Shown here: positions 10,023 to 19,678 of the stretch, piece by piece | Layout of the letters: the number at the start of each line of letters is the position of its first letter | Numbering within the stretch: position 1 is the stretch's first letter | Assembly: GCA_964251965.1 (NCBI GenBank) | Contig: CAXULQ010000009.1 | Span: 127,845 to 191,844, forward strand | Length of the DNA stretch: 64,000 bases | Direction of reading: 5' to 3' | Origin: Mucilaginibacter_A sp964251965 | GTDB taxonomy: Bacteria; Bacteroidota; Bacteroidia; Sphingobacteriales; Sphingobacteriaceae | Position numbers and translations under genes: made by a program | Notes under the pieces: model-generated | What the model was told of the DNA's origin: nothing | Seen by the model: the letters and a program-made list of their open reading frames with translations, nothing else | The model's database searches: none

Positions 10023-10426
10023 TAATAATGCCTGTAACAAGACAAAAATGATTGTTGAACAGTGCAAATTATTAATAGCTTAATATATTATATTTGTGCA
10101 AGAAATATGTATGATTTTGCAAACTGGCTTTTAGAGTAATAAAGTTTATTTGCAGTAACCAAGTAATTGCCAATTACAAACCTTCAGTTATATAACTATA
10201 TCTTATAAAGTGATGTTTATGCTTTTCACCTTTTGCAAACATGTTTCGAGGTCTTCACTGGATAATAATCTGTGGTATTGGCTGGCAATTAAAAAGTAAT
10301 TACAAAATTTCGGTAAGAAGATTATTAATATTAAACAACTATATGATTAAACCAAAAAACTTAAAACAGAAACTTAAATCGATAACTAAATTACACTATC
10401 ACTATGCTTAACTCATTTGCACAATT

Positions 10427-13400
10427 ATGAAAAAGACTTTACCTAAAAAAAAACTTATCGTTAAAAATCCCGCATTTTATCTGGGGTTTATTATTCTGTT
10501 GTTTAGTTTCGGCTTTGCCAGAGGCTCAAACGGCGCATTAGTTAAAACCGTTTATACTGAAGGTGAAAATGTAAAGGAAACGGCTGCACCTATAAAAGGT
10601 AAAGTTACCGATCTTTTAACCAATGAACCATTGCCTGGGGTTTCTGTAAGGATTAAAGGAACAAACATCGGGGCAGTAACCGACTTAAACGGAAATTTTA
10701 CCATAGATGCCCCGGCCAGGTCAACCTTAGTGTTTACTTATGTTGGGTTTGAAGTAGTTGAGGCACCCGCCGATAGAGGAAACTTAAACATCAAGTTAAA
10801 AGCTTCTTCCAGCAACTTAAATGAAGTGGTTGTAGTTGGTTACGGCACGCAGAAAAAAACTTCGGTAACTTCAGCGGTATCAACGATTAACACGGCAGAA
10901 ATTGCACAGAAACCTGTAGTTAACTTAACTAATTCGCTCGTTGGCCGCGCTTCTGGCTTGATTGCAACGCAGGGAAGCGGTGAGCCGGGTTTTGATGGTT
11001 CAGGCCTTTTAATCAGGGGCCCCGCTACCAACGGCCGTACTGCCCCATTAACGGTTGTAGATGGTGTTCCCCGCGATTTTAGCCGGTTGGACCCTAATAC
11101 AATAGAAACCCTAACCATATTAAAAGATGCGGCCGCAGTTGCGCCTTATGGTGTAGCCGGTGCAAACGGGGTAATACTGATTACGACCAAAGCTGGGAAA
11201 TCCGGCAAACCTACTTTAACTTATAATGGTTATTACGGTTTCCAGAACCCTACCCAGGTGCCAAGGTTTGTTAACTCTTTTGAATATGCTACGCTTCGGA
11301 ATGAGGCAGCTGTTAATGACTTTAAATATAGGGGCCTACCATTAAACCTTTTTGCTACACCCAATGATCTTGCATTATACCAGAACCACCAGGATCCTGA
11401 CGGCCATGCCGACGGACACCCCTTAGACGATATTATCAAGAAAAACCGCCCTATTCAATACCACAACCTTTCCCTTTCAGGCGGTACGGATGATATTAAA
11501 TATTTTGCTTCAATTGGTTATAACCGCCAGGACGGGATGTGGGACCCTACCTATTTGAATAAATTCAACGGTTCGTTAAGTTTAACTGCAAATGCCACAA
11601 AAACAACAACGGTAAACTTAAGGGTAAATAGTTACGAAGAAGACCAGCATTTCCCTGCCCAGGGGGCCGGTACTATCATCAGCCAGGCGCAAAGGCAAAA
11701 CCCAACTTACCCTGTTCAATACAGCAATGGAGTTGGCTCGGGTTATATCGGCCAATCTTTATATGGCGAAATTTATGACAGTGGTTATGCAATAAACAGA
11801 AATACAGACTTGTTCTCACAGTTATCAATTGACCAGAAGCTGCCAATTAAAGGGTTAAGCATAAAAGGGACAGCAACTTATGAAAGCGGGCCTGATCCTT
11901 TAGGGTTTAGTCCAAATCAAACGTCTGTACAACGTACTTACGCTACGCCTATACATTTCACAAATCCTGTTGCCCCGGCTGGCGTTGCAAACGGTCCGGG
12001 GGTGGTTTATACTTTCCCGATAAGCATACAGGGAAATGCAAAACCTACGTTTTTTGAAGCCTACAATGAGAATAAAATGTACACTTTTCAGGGCCAGTTA
12101 AATTATGCCGGTTCTTTTGGTAAAAGTGATATAACAGGCTTGCTAGTAGCAGAATACCGGCAAGTAACCTGGCAAAACTTTGCTGCCCAAAGGGTAAATT
12201 ATAATTTAAGTATAGATGAATTAGGGTATGGCGGGGCACTTCCCACTGATGCAACTAATGGCGGCAGTTCCGGCGGACAAAAGCAGCTCGGTTATGTTTA
12301 CAGGGTAGGTTACTCTTATGATAAAAAATATCTGTTTGAAGCAGCCGGAAGGTATGACGGAAGTTATGTGTTTGCACCAGGCAAACGGTTCGGGTTCTTC
12401 CCTGCGTTTTCTGCAGGATGGCGCCTGTCTGAAGAAAGTTTTATAAAAGATAATTTTAAATGGATAGATAACCTGAAGCTACGGGCATCCTATGGACAAT
12501 CAGGTAATTATCCGAACATCACCAATGTTGCCGGGCAATATCAATACTTAAGCCAATTCGGAATTAACGGAACTTCTGCAGTTATTGGTAATAGCGCTAC
12601 CCAGAGTATCTCTGAAAACCTTCAGGGAAATCCGGGTATTACCTGGGAAAGATCTAAAAAGACCGATATAGGTTTCGAAGGTAGTTTCTGGAGAGGAGCA
12701 TTAGGTGTTGAAGCAGACTATTTTTATGAAAAAAGGTCTAATTTCCTGGTTGGTATCGGGGCTGTTTTGCCCGCAGAGTATGGTGTTAACACAGGTGCGG
12801 TTAACGGGGGTATTTTGTCAAACCACGGGGTTGAATTAACACTCACTACTTTTAAAAACTTTTCAAGTGATTTACGGTTAGATGTAAAAGGTACCTTTAC
12901 TTTTGCTAAAAACAAATTACTACAGGTTTTTGAAAATGGTGCCACCTTTAATAACCCTAACAGGAGACAAACCGGACGCCCATTAAATGAACAATTCGGA
13001 CTCAAGGCTTTGGGTTACTATAGTGCATCTGACTTCACAGATGGAATAGGTGTTTTAAAACCAGGTATTCCTATTCCGAATTTTGGCCCTGTCCATCCCG
13101 GTGATTTGAAATATGCCGATTTAAGCGGGCCTAACGGTGTACCTGACGGGAAAGTTGATGCAAACGATATTACCGATATTGGCCACCCTCAAACACCGCA
13201 AATTATTTATGGTATCGAACCGCGTTTAACTTATAAAGGCTTTGATTTGGACCTTCTTGTACAGGGTTCCGGGTTAAGCAGTATCTATCTTAACGGTTAC
13301 TACGTTCAGCCTTTTGTTGGTTCCGGTTCCGCTACTGAACTGGTTTATCAGAACCATTGGACACCAGATAACCAAAACGCATTGTATCCTGCAATAAGCG

Positions 13401-13669
13401 GCACACCCTCTCCCAATAATACACAAGGCTCAAGTTGGTTTATAAGAAACGATTCCTATATCCGTTTAAAAAGTGCTGAATTTGGTTATACTTTTTCAAG
13501 TAAAATGCTTGGCCATGTTATACAGTCGTTGAGAATATTTGCTTCCGGGCAAAATATATTTTTCATAACCCCTTCAATGAAAGAAACAATTGACCCGGAG
13601 AATAGCGGAAGTAACCAGAATTATTACCAGCAACGCGTATTATCGTTTGGACTTAATGCAACATTTTAA
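10427..13669 (+). CDS. SusC-like TonB-dependent outer-membrane transporter (mannan locus)
   Basis: A 1080-residue SusC/RagA-family porin. A long N-terminal signal region precedes a carboxypeptidase-regulatory-like domain (about 57-130, LPGVSVRIKGTNIGAVTD). Then come the motif VVVVGYGTQKK, a plug domain containing GANGVILITTKAGKSGK, and a beta-barrel ending with a terminal aromatic (LNATF). It should import oligosaccharides with TonB energy, closed by the SusD lid encoded 10 bp downstream. There is no N-terminal STN domain, so it is a classic transporter rather than an anti-sigma-linked transducer. Confidence 0.95.
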   Translation: MKKTLPKKKLIVKNPAFYLGFIILLFSFGFARGSNGALVKTVYTEGENVKETAAPIKGKVTDLLTNEPLPGVSVRIKGTNIGAVTDLNGNFTIDAPARSTLVFTYVGFEVVEAPADRGNLNIKLKASSSNLNEVVVVGYGTQKKTSVTSAVSTINTAEIAQKPVVNLTNSLVGRASGLIATQGSGEPGFDGSGLLIRGPATNGRTAPLTVVDGVPRDFSRLDPNTIETLTILKDAAAVAPYGVAGANGVILITTKAGKSGKPTLTYNGYYGFQNPTQVPRFVNSFEYATLRNEAAVNDFKYRGLPLNLFATPNDLALYQNHQDPDGHADGHPLDDIIKKNRPIQYHNLSLSGGTDDIKYFASIGYNRQDGMWDPTYLNKFNGSLSLTANATKTTTVNLRVNSYEEDQHFPAQGAGTIISQAQRQNPTYPVQYSNGVGSGYIGQSLYGEIYDSGYAINRNTDLFSQLSIDQKLPIKGLSIKGTATYESGPDPLGFSPNQTSVQRTYATPIHFTNPVAPAGVANGPGVVYTFPISIQGNAKPTFFEAYNENKMYTFQGQLNYAGSFGKSDITGLLVAEYRQVTWQNFAAQRVNYNLSIDELGYGGALPTDATNGGSSGGQKQLGYVYRVGYSYDKKYLFEAAGRYDGSYVFAPGKRFGFFPAFSAGWRLSEESFIKDNFKWIDNLKLRASYGQSGNYPNITNVAGQYQYLSQFGINGTSAVIGNSATQSISENLQGNPGITWERSKKTDIGFEGSFWRGALGVEADYFYEKRSNFLVGIGAVLPAEYGVNTGAVNGGILSNHGVELTLTTFKNFSSDLRLDVKGTFTFAKNKLLQVFENGATFNNPNRRQTGRPLNEQFGLKALGYYSASDFTDGIGVLKPGIPIPNFGPVHPGDLKYADLSGPNGVPDGKVDANDITDIGHPQTPQIIYGIEPRLTYKGFDLDLLVQGSGLSSIYLNGYYVQPFVGSGSATELVYQNHWTPDNQNALYPAISGTPSPNNTQGSSWFIRNDSYIRLKSAEFGYTFSSKMLGHVIQSLRIFASGQNIFFITPSMKETIDPENSGSNQNYYQQRVLSFGLNATF

Positions 13670-13679
13670 TAAATAAAAG

Positions 13680-15464
13680 ATGAAATATATAAATTTTAAA
13701 TACGGAAAAGCTATTGCACTTGCCTTGCTTGTTATCAGCATCGGCTCATGTAAAAAAGATGACTTTTTAAGCGTACCCCCTAAAGGTGTATTAACGGATG
13801 TTTCCAGTTTTAGTTCGCAGAGCAACGCTGATTTGTTTGTCAATGACATTTATAACCAGTTACCGGATTTTAATAATATCAACTCAGGGGCACTAACGGA
13901 TGCATGGACAGACAATAGCAATTCTGGAGCAACAAACCAGGAGGGGCAGGCACTGATACGTTCAAATGCACTTAGTGCGGGTAACTTTACCTACGGCCCC
14001 TCAAGTGTATTTGCTTGGCAAGACAATGGAGGTACTATAGGCAATTTCTCGAAGATCAGGAAGTGTAATGTTTTTCTTCTAAATGCTGATAAAAACAAGG
14101 CTATTTACAGTGCTACTTGGTATGCACAAAGGGTAGCGGAAGTAAAGTTTTTGCGTGCTTTTTACTATACGCAGTTGTTTAAGAATTATGGTGGCCTTCC
14201 ACTGATTACTGTACCTTTAAATAACCTGGATGGCAGTGATATATTTACAGCAAGGGCTACTTTTGATCAAACATTGGCTTTTATAGAAGCCGATTGCGAT
14301 GCAGCAGCAGCAGCACTGCCCCTTACGGTGGGTACAGCAGACCTTGGCAGGGCTACAAAAGGAGCAGCTTTGGCATTAAAGGCCGATGCAGAACTCTTTG
14401 CCGCAAGCCCCTTCTTTAATACCTCTAACGACCCTGCAAAATGGGCAAAGGCGGCTGCCACCAACCTGGCTGTAATGAACCTGGGTGTATATAGTTTGTT
14501 CACTAAGTCAGCAGGCCCAGGAAGTACAGGCCCTGGACCTTTAGCTATCAATTCAACCACAGGTTCCGGTACAACTTCTACCGCTTTTAGGGACCAGTTT
14601 CTGGCCGTAAACAACTGGAACCCGGAAACTATTTTTGCAAAGGCGTATGCATTGCCAAATAAGGGCCACCACAGGGAGGGCTATATGGGCCCTGTTATTG
14701 TTCATGGCGGGCAGCAGGCATGGGGAAATATTGCCCCAACACAAAGCCTGGTAGACGATTATGAAATGGATAATGGCAAACCGATAACCGATCCGACATC
14801 AGGTTATGACCCGCAACATCCTTATTTGCACAGGGAATCAAGATTTGAACAATCCATCATTTACGATGGCTCTTACTGGCAGGGAGAGGTTTACACATCA
14901 AGAATTGGCGGCAATAACCAAATTGACCTTGGGTCAACAAGCGATATTTCCAATACAGGCTATAACGGCCGTAAAACACTGGATGAGTCAATTACAGGTC
15001 AGGCAAGTCTTGCTAACCCTGCTCCAGGAGTGTCTAATTACCAGTTTTACCGTTACGCCGAAATTTTGCTAAGCTATGCAGAGGCCCAGAATGAAGCCGT
15101 AGGTCCAGATCAAAGTGTATATAAAGCAGTTAACTTAGTTAGGGACAGGGTTTTGTTGCCTCCGCTTCCCGCAGGCTTAAGCCAGGCTGATATGCGCACT
15201 AGTATCCGTAGGGAACGCCGCGTAGAATTTACCTTTGAAGACAAACGCTGGTATGATATCAGGCGCTGGGACATTACGGTTAAAGGCCCTGCGGTTTTAA
15301 ATACACCTGAATATGGTATGGTGATAACCGGAACTACAGGTAACTTAAAATATACACCAACCATTGTTTTTCAGAACAGATATTCGGAGTATATGAACCT
15401 GCTGCCAATTCCGCAGCCTGTTTTAAACCAGAACCCAAAACTTACCCAAAACCCCGGCTATTAA
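13680..15464 (+). CDS. SusD-like glycan-binding lipoprotein (mannan locus)
   Basis: A 594-residue RagB/SusD family lipoprotein. The signal peptide ends at a lipobox (SIGSCKKDD). TPR-like helices include VRDRVLLPPLPAGLSQADM, and the family signature RRERRVEFTFEDKRWYDIRRW leads to the conserved ending LPIPQPVLNQNPKLTQNPGY. It sits on the outer surface as the substrate-capturing lid of the SusC encoded just upstream. A strong hairpin terminator follows 20 bp after the stop, so SusC and SusD form a defined unit. Confidence 0.95.
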   Translation: MKYINFKYGKAIALALLVISIGSCKKDDFLSVPPKGVLTDVSSFSSQSNADLFVNDIYNQLPDFNNINSGALTDAWTDNSNSGATNQEGQALIRSNALSAGNFTYGPSSVFAWQDNGGTIGNFSKIRKCNVFLLNADKNKAIYSATWYAQRVAEVKFLRAFYYTQLFKNYGGLPLITVPLNNLDGSDIFTARATFDQTLAFIEADCDAAAAALPLTVGTADLGRATKGAALALKADAELFAASPFFNTSNDPAKWAKAAATNLAVMNLGVYSLFTKSAGPGSTGPGPLAINSTTGSGTTSTAFRDQFLAVNNWNPETIFAKAYALPNKGHHREGYMGPVIVHGGQQAWGNIAPTQSLVDDYEMDNGKPITDPTSGYDPQHPYLHRESRFEQSIIYDGSYWQGEVYTSRIGGNNQIDLGSTSDISNTGYNGRKTLDESITGQASLANPAPGVSNYQFYRYAEILLSYAEAQNEAVGPDQSVYKAVNLVRDRVLLPPLPAGLSQADMRTSIRRERRVEFTFEDKRWYDIRRWDITVKGPAVLNTPEYGMVITGTTGNLKYTPTIVFQNRYSEYMNLLPIPQPVLNQNPKLTQNPGY

Positions 15465-15483
15465 CCCGGTTGGTTTTTTAGTA

Positions 15484-15522
15484 AAATCACACTCCTGTAT
15501 CTAACGGGAGTGTGATTTTTTT
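15484..15522 (+). terminator. Rho-independent terminator after susD
   Basis: An 11-bp stem, AATCACACTCC pairing with GGGAGTGTGATT around a short loop, is followed by eight T residues. It lies directly downstream of susD. Confidence 0.85.
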
Positions 15523-15577
15523 TATAACCTGTTTTTAAATTTGTTCGGCATCCTTAGGTTTGGCGTAGGTTTATATA

Positions 15578-15665
15578 ATGCTTCTTTTATCACCTGAAAA
15601 ATGATGGTTTTTCTGATTCGTTTATATTGATGCAAACACCAATTTTTATCCCGTAAAAGAAGTAC
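15578..15665. repeat. Dispersed inverted-repeat element, copy 5
   Basis: The ends are ATGCTTCTTTTATC and CCGTAAAAGAAGTA. It lies directly left of a second, interrupted copy. Confidence 0.85.
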
Positions 15666-15718
15666 TGAACCTGTTTAAACTTATTCTTTTGTATCGTGCA
15701 GGATGCTTCTTTTACCTT

Positions 15719-15840
15719 GCTAAAACCAACGGGTTTAAAACCGTTGTTACAAGATGTACCGAGGCTATGCCTCTTCGGTTGCGGCTTTCATAGAGCCATA
15801 GGCTCGGCCAATATTATAAAAATTGGTTCAGCCCTTTTGC
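15719..15840. repeat. REP-like hairpin block
   Basis: Three successive hairpins are visible. The first is ACCAACGG pairing with CCGTTGTT (15725-15748). The second is CCGAGGCTATG pairing with CATAGGCTCGG (15759-15807). The third is CCAAT pairing with ATTGG (15808-15826). The layout resembles REP/BIME sequences mobilised by REP-associated tyrosine transposases, but no such transposase is in this window. Confidence 0.55.
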
Positions 15841-15923
15841 CTAAATAGAATTTTAGATAAGCTCAGAATAAAGTTGTTTAAGCTTTCTTTTTATATTAGG
15901 GGGTTGATTAATAGATTTTAAAA

Positions 15924-16183
15924 AAAGGACACACCCCTAACCCCTCTCGAGAGGGGAAACTTAACGCCTGCCTTTCTAATTAAAAAGGTGAATGGTAGAA
16001 AGGAAGGCGGAAAGATGAAAGACAGAAAGGTAGCAAACTTTGCTTCCCCTCTCGAGAGGGAAAACCTAACGCCTGACTTTCTAACTAAAAAGGTGAACGG
16101 CAGAAAAGAAGGTAGAAAGATGAAAGATAGAAAGGTAGCAAACTTTACTTCCCCTCTCGAGAGGGGTTAGGGGTGTGTCCTTT
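15924..16183. repeat. Inverted-repeat unit with three CCCCTCTCGAGAGGGG palindromes at 105-bp period
   Basis: A perfect 33-bp inverted repeat (15924-15956 against 16151-16183) encloses two diverged direct repeats. The palindrome around CTCGAG occurs at 15941, 16046 and 16151, exactly 105 bp apart. Because 105 is a multiple of three, a 60-codon frame with a 35-residue repeat exists at 15988-16170. It has no coding support and is treated as a by-product of the repeat. Confidence 0.8.
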
Positions 16184-16289
16184 CGTTTTTATGCCCTAAA
16201 AGAAGCATTTAAATAGAAAATTAAGTTTAAACAACCTCAGAATAATAAAATCGATACCTTGCAACAAAAAATTTAAATTTTGATTAAAA

Positions 16290-19200
16290 TTGAGTTCGAA
16301 TAAATCTATCATCACCGTTAAAAACTTAACATTTTTTTGCAGGCAAAGATTGTCATTTGTACAAGCCTGCATTTTGCTGTCTGTAATCGGCTTACTTTTT
16401 TTTGGCTGTAAAAAAAGTACTTCAACCAGTCAACCAGCTCCGGAAAATACCCTGTTTAAATTATTAACGCCCGAACAAACCCATATTGATTTTGCCAATA
16501 CCCTAACTGAAGGGTTAAACACCAATGTGCTGATCTACCAGTACTTTTACAATGGCGGCGGCGTAGCAACAGGTGATTTAAACGGTGATGGTTTACAGGA
16601 TATTTATTTCACCGGCAACATGACGGATAATAAACTGTATTTAAACCAGGGGCACTTACAATTTAAAGATGTTACCGCAACAGCAGGTGTGGCAGGCAGG
16701 CCGGGTCCCTGGAAAACCGGCGTTACCCTGGTTGATCTGAACGGAGACGGCAAACTGGATATTTATGTTTGCTATTCCGGGAAGCTCCGTATCGAAAAAC
16801 GGATAAACCAGCTGTTTATCAATCAGGGAAATGATGCTGCCGGCACACCTCAGTTTAAAGAAATGGCGGCTGATTATGGCCTCAATTTCCCTTCTTACAG
16901 TACACAGGCTTACTTTTTTGATTACGACCGCGACGGCGACCTTGACCTGTTATTGGTAAACCACAACATACAACGGCTGAATATCCTCGATGATATTTCT
17001 GTTAAACAGTTATTGAACGAGCGCGACAACCAGTCAGGGATACGGTTATTAAAAAACGATAAGGGACATTTCCGGGATATTACTACGGAGGCAGGCATCG
17101 TAAACACTTCCTTATCTTATGGCCTGGCTGCGGGGATTGCCGATATCAACAACGACGGGTGGCCGGATATTTACATCTCCAACGATTATAGCGTGCCCGA
17201 CCGGTTATACATGAACAATGGCAAAGGTAAATTTACCGACAGGCTTGAGCAACAGATCGGGCATACTTCCTTTTACTCCATGGGAAATGATATTGCCGAT
17301 ATTAACAATGACGGCACGGCTGATATTTATACGCTGGATATGCTCCCGGAGGATAACAAGCGGCAGAAACTGTTGTTCGGTGCCGATAACTACGAATCCT
17401 TCGACCTGAATGTAAAGGTTGGTTTTTATTACCAGTACATGCGCAACATGCTGCACCTCAACAATGGCAACAATACTTTTAGTGAGGTTGGGCAATTGGC
17501 AGGGTTATCCAATACCGATTGGAGTTGGTCGCCATTATTTGCCGATTATGACAATGACGGCTGGAAAGACCTTTTTGTAAGCAACGGTTACACCCGCGAC
17601 TACACCAACATGGATTTTTTAAAATTTATGGGTGATAACCTGCGCGACAGAAGCGTGATGCGGCAGGATTTACTAAATATTGTAAATAAAATGGAATCCT
17701 CGCAGGTGAAAAGTTACTTCTTCAAAAATAACGGTAATGCCACCTTTACGAATACAAGTGCGGATTGGGGCATCAGTTTGCCGTCAAACAGTAACGGTGC
17801 TGCTTACGCGGATCTGGATAACGACGGCGATCTTGATCTCGTGGTTAACAATATCAACCTGCCGGCCTTTGTTTACGAGAACCAGGCTAACAAACAAAAT
17901 GGCAGCCAAAGTTTAACGATCAATTTAAAAGGGGCTGATGCCAATACACAGGGAATAGGCGCAAAAGTGGTGATCTATTCGGGCAATAAAAAGCAATATT
18001 TGGAACAAATGCCTACCCGCGGTTATCAATCCAGTGTGTCTCCGGTGTTGCATTTTGGGTTGGGGAAAGATAAACAGGTAGATTCTTTGCGCATTACCTG
18101 GCAGCGCGGCAAATCGCAATTGCTGCAAAATGTAAAAGCAGGACAGCAAATTACGCTGAATGAAAAAGATGCAACCGACATCTACACCAAAAAACTACCG
18201 GTAAAAACAGTATTCAAAGAAATCGTGTCTCCGCTTGCTTTTAAGCCAAGCGAAAATACGACGAATGATTTTAAACGGCAGCCATTGATGGTCAACCCTG
18301 TTTCCTTTTCGGGTTCGTGCCTGGCAAAAGGCGATGTTAATGGCGACGGATTGGAAGATGTTTATCTTGGCGGCCATGATGGTAAGCCGGGCGCATTGTA
18401 CCTTCAGCAAAAAAACTTAAAGTTCGTCAACAAAACGCTTCCTTGTTTTTATGCCGATAAAAACAGTACCGATGTGGCAGCCGTTTTTTTTGATGCCAAC
18501 GGTGATGGCAAGCCCGACCTTTATGTTTGTTCCGGCGGCTATGCGGATTACAAGCCGGACGACCCGCTGTTGCAGGACCGGTTATATTTAAACGATGGCA
18601 AGGGGAATTTCACCAGATCGATAAACGCGCTGCCGAAAATGATCAGCAGCAAAAGCTGTGTAAAAGTTGGCGATATAAACGGAGACGGCTTTCCCGACCT
18701 GTTTGTTGGCGGCAGGGTTATTCCCGGAAGGTATCCCGAAACGCCGGAAAGTTATATCCTAATCAATGACGGCAAAGGGCATTTCACCGACGAAACCACG
18801 AAATATAATCCATCCTTAAAAAACATCGGAATGGTAACCGATGCTGCATGGGTTGATATGAACGGCGACAAAAAGTTAGATTTGGTGCTTGTTGGCGAAT
18901 GGATGCCGATTACGGTTTTTGAAAACACCAACGGAAAACTTACCGATGCGACTTCCAAATATTTTGATAAAAAATATACTGGCTGGTGGAATTGCCTGCA
19001 AGTGAGCGACATTAACCATGACGGGCACCCGGATTTGATTGCAGGAAACTTGGGCCTGAACACACAATGCAGGGTAACAGACCAGGAGCCGGCAGCAATG
19101 TATTACAAAGATTTTGATGATAACGGCTCCATAGATCCGATACTTTGCTTTTACATTCAGCATAAAACCTATCCATATGTAAGCAGGGATGAACTTTTAG

Positions 19201-19673
19201 ACCAGATCAGCATGATGCGGACACGTTTTCCTGATTATAAAAGTTATGCAGATGCGACGATTGACAAAGTATTTACACCCGAAGAAATGAAGGGCGCAAA
19301 GCAGCTTACCGCAAATTACCTGGCTACCGCTTGTTTTATCAGCAATCCACAGGGGAAATTGCATTCCGTTTCACTGCCGTTGCAAGCGCAATACTCCCCT
19401 GTTTATACCATTACCTCTTTTGATTATAACCACGATGGAAATGAAGATTTACTGCTTTGCGGCAACATAAACCATGGCCGGCTCCGTTTTGGTAAGTATG
19501 ATGCGAATTATGGCGTATTGCTTAAAGGGGATGGCAAGGGCAATTACCAATATATCAGCCAGCAGCAATCCGGTTTTAATTTATCTGGAGATGTTAGGAG
19601 TGTGCTAAATATAAATAATGTTTTATTGTTTGGTATGGATGAAGGCAGGTTAAAAGCTTATAAACAACCATAA
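16290..19673 (+). CDS. FG-GAP/VCBS repeat lipoprotein with ASPIC/UnbV domain (CRTAC1-like)
   Basis: A 1127-residue surface or periplasmic lipoprotein. The TTG at 16290 is the only reasonable start, because an in-frame stop lies three codons upstream and the signal peptide with lipobox (LLFFGCKKS, C40) begins soon after. At least ten FG-GAP/VCBS blades with calcium-binding D-x-N-x-D-G motifs (GDLNGDGLQDIYF, DLNGDGKLDIYV and others) form two propellers. They flank an ASPIC/UnbV segment near residues 542-615 (GIGAKVVIYSGNK). Such proteins often accompany SusCD loci with unknown function, probably binding. A 5-bp gap to the next gene indicates cotranscription. Confidence 0.88.
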   Translation: MSSNKSIITVKNLTFFCRQRLSFVQACILLSVIGLLFFGCKKSTSTSQPAPENTLFKLLTPEQTHIDFANTLTEGLNTNVLIYQYFYNGGGVATGDLNGDGLQDIYFTGNMTDNKLYLNQGHLQFKDVTATAGVAGRPGPWKTGVTLVDLNGDGKLDIYVCYSGKLRIEKRINQLFINQGNDAAGTPQFKEMAADYGLNFPSYSTQAYFFDYDRDGDLDLLLVNHNIQRLNILDDISVKQLLNERDNQSGIRLLKNDKGHFRDITTEAGIVNTSLSYGLAAGIADINNDGWPDIYISNDYSVPDRLYMNNGKGKFTDRLEQQIGHTSFYSMGNDIADINNDGTADIYTLDMLPEDNKRQKLLFGADNYESFDLNVKVGFYYQYMRNMLHLNNGNNTFSEVGQLAGLSNTDWSWSPLFADYDNDGWKDLFVSNGYTRDYTNMDFLKFMGDNLRDRSVMRQDLLNIVNKMESSQVKSYFFKNNGNATFTNTSADWGISLPSNSNGAAYADLDNDGDLDLVVNNINLPAFVYENQANKQNGSQSLTINLKGADANTQGIGAKVVIYSGNKKQYLEQMPTRGYQSSVSPVLHFGLGKDKQVDSLRITWQRGKSQLLQNVKAGQQITLNEKDATDIYTKKLPVKTVFKEIVSPLAFKPSENTTNDFKRQPLMVNPVSFSGSCLAKGDVNGDGLEDVYLGGHDGKPGALYLQQKNLKFVNKTLPCFYADKNSTDVAAVFFDANGDGKPDLYVCSGGYADYKPDDPLLQDRLYLNDGKGNFTRSINALPKMISSKSCVKVGDINGDGFPDLFVGGRVIPGRYPETPESYILINDGKGHFTDETTKYNPSLKNIGMVTDAAWVDMNGDKKLDLVLVGEWMPITVFENTNGKLTDATSKYFDKKYTGWWNCLQVSDINHDGHPDLIAGNLGLNTQCRVTDQEPAAMYYKDFDDNGSIDPILCFYIQHKTYPYVSRDELLDQISMMRTRFPDYKSYADATIDKVFTPEEMKGAKQLTANYLATACFISNPQGKLHSVSLPLQAQYSPVYTITSFDYNHDGNEDLLLCGNINHGRLRFGKYDANYGVLLKGDGKGNYQYISQQQSGFNLSGDVRSVLNINNVLLFGMDEGRLKAYKQP

Positions 19674-19678
19674 TCCGG

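Larger units (their letters stand above)
15667..16239. repeat. Dispersed inverted-repeat element, interrupted copy with nested repeats
   Basis: The outer arms AACCTGTTTAAACTTA and TTAAGTTTAAACAACCT, and the inner ends ATGCTTCTTTTACC (15703) and CCTAAAAGAAGCAT (to about 16208), belong to one element. The ends are about 500 bp apart instead of about 90. The interior carries a REP-like hairpin block and a separate inverted-repeat unit, so this copy appears to have received insertions. Confidence 0.75.

Noticed and set aside
10089..10096. TATATTTG as the established susC promoter
   Set aside because: It matches the -7 consensus but lies about 330 bp upstream of susC with no clear -33 element at normal spacing, so it is mentioned only with the direct repeat.
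15988..16170. 60-codon open frame with a 35-residue repeat
   Set aside because: It lies wholly inside the palindromic repeat unit, is open only because the unit is 105 bp long, and has no start context or family resemblance.
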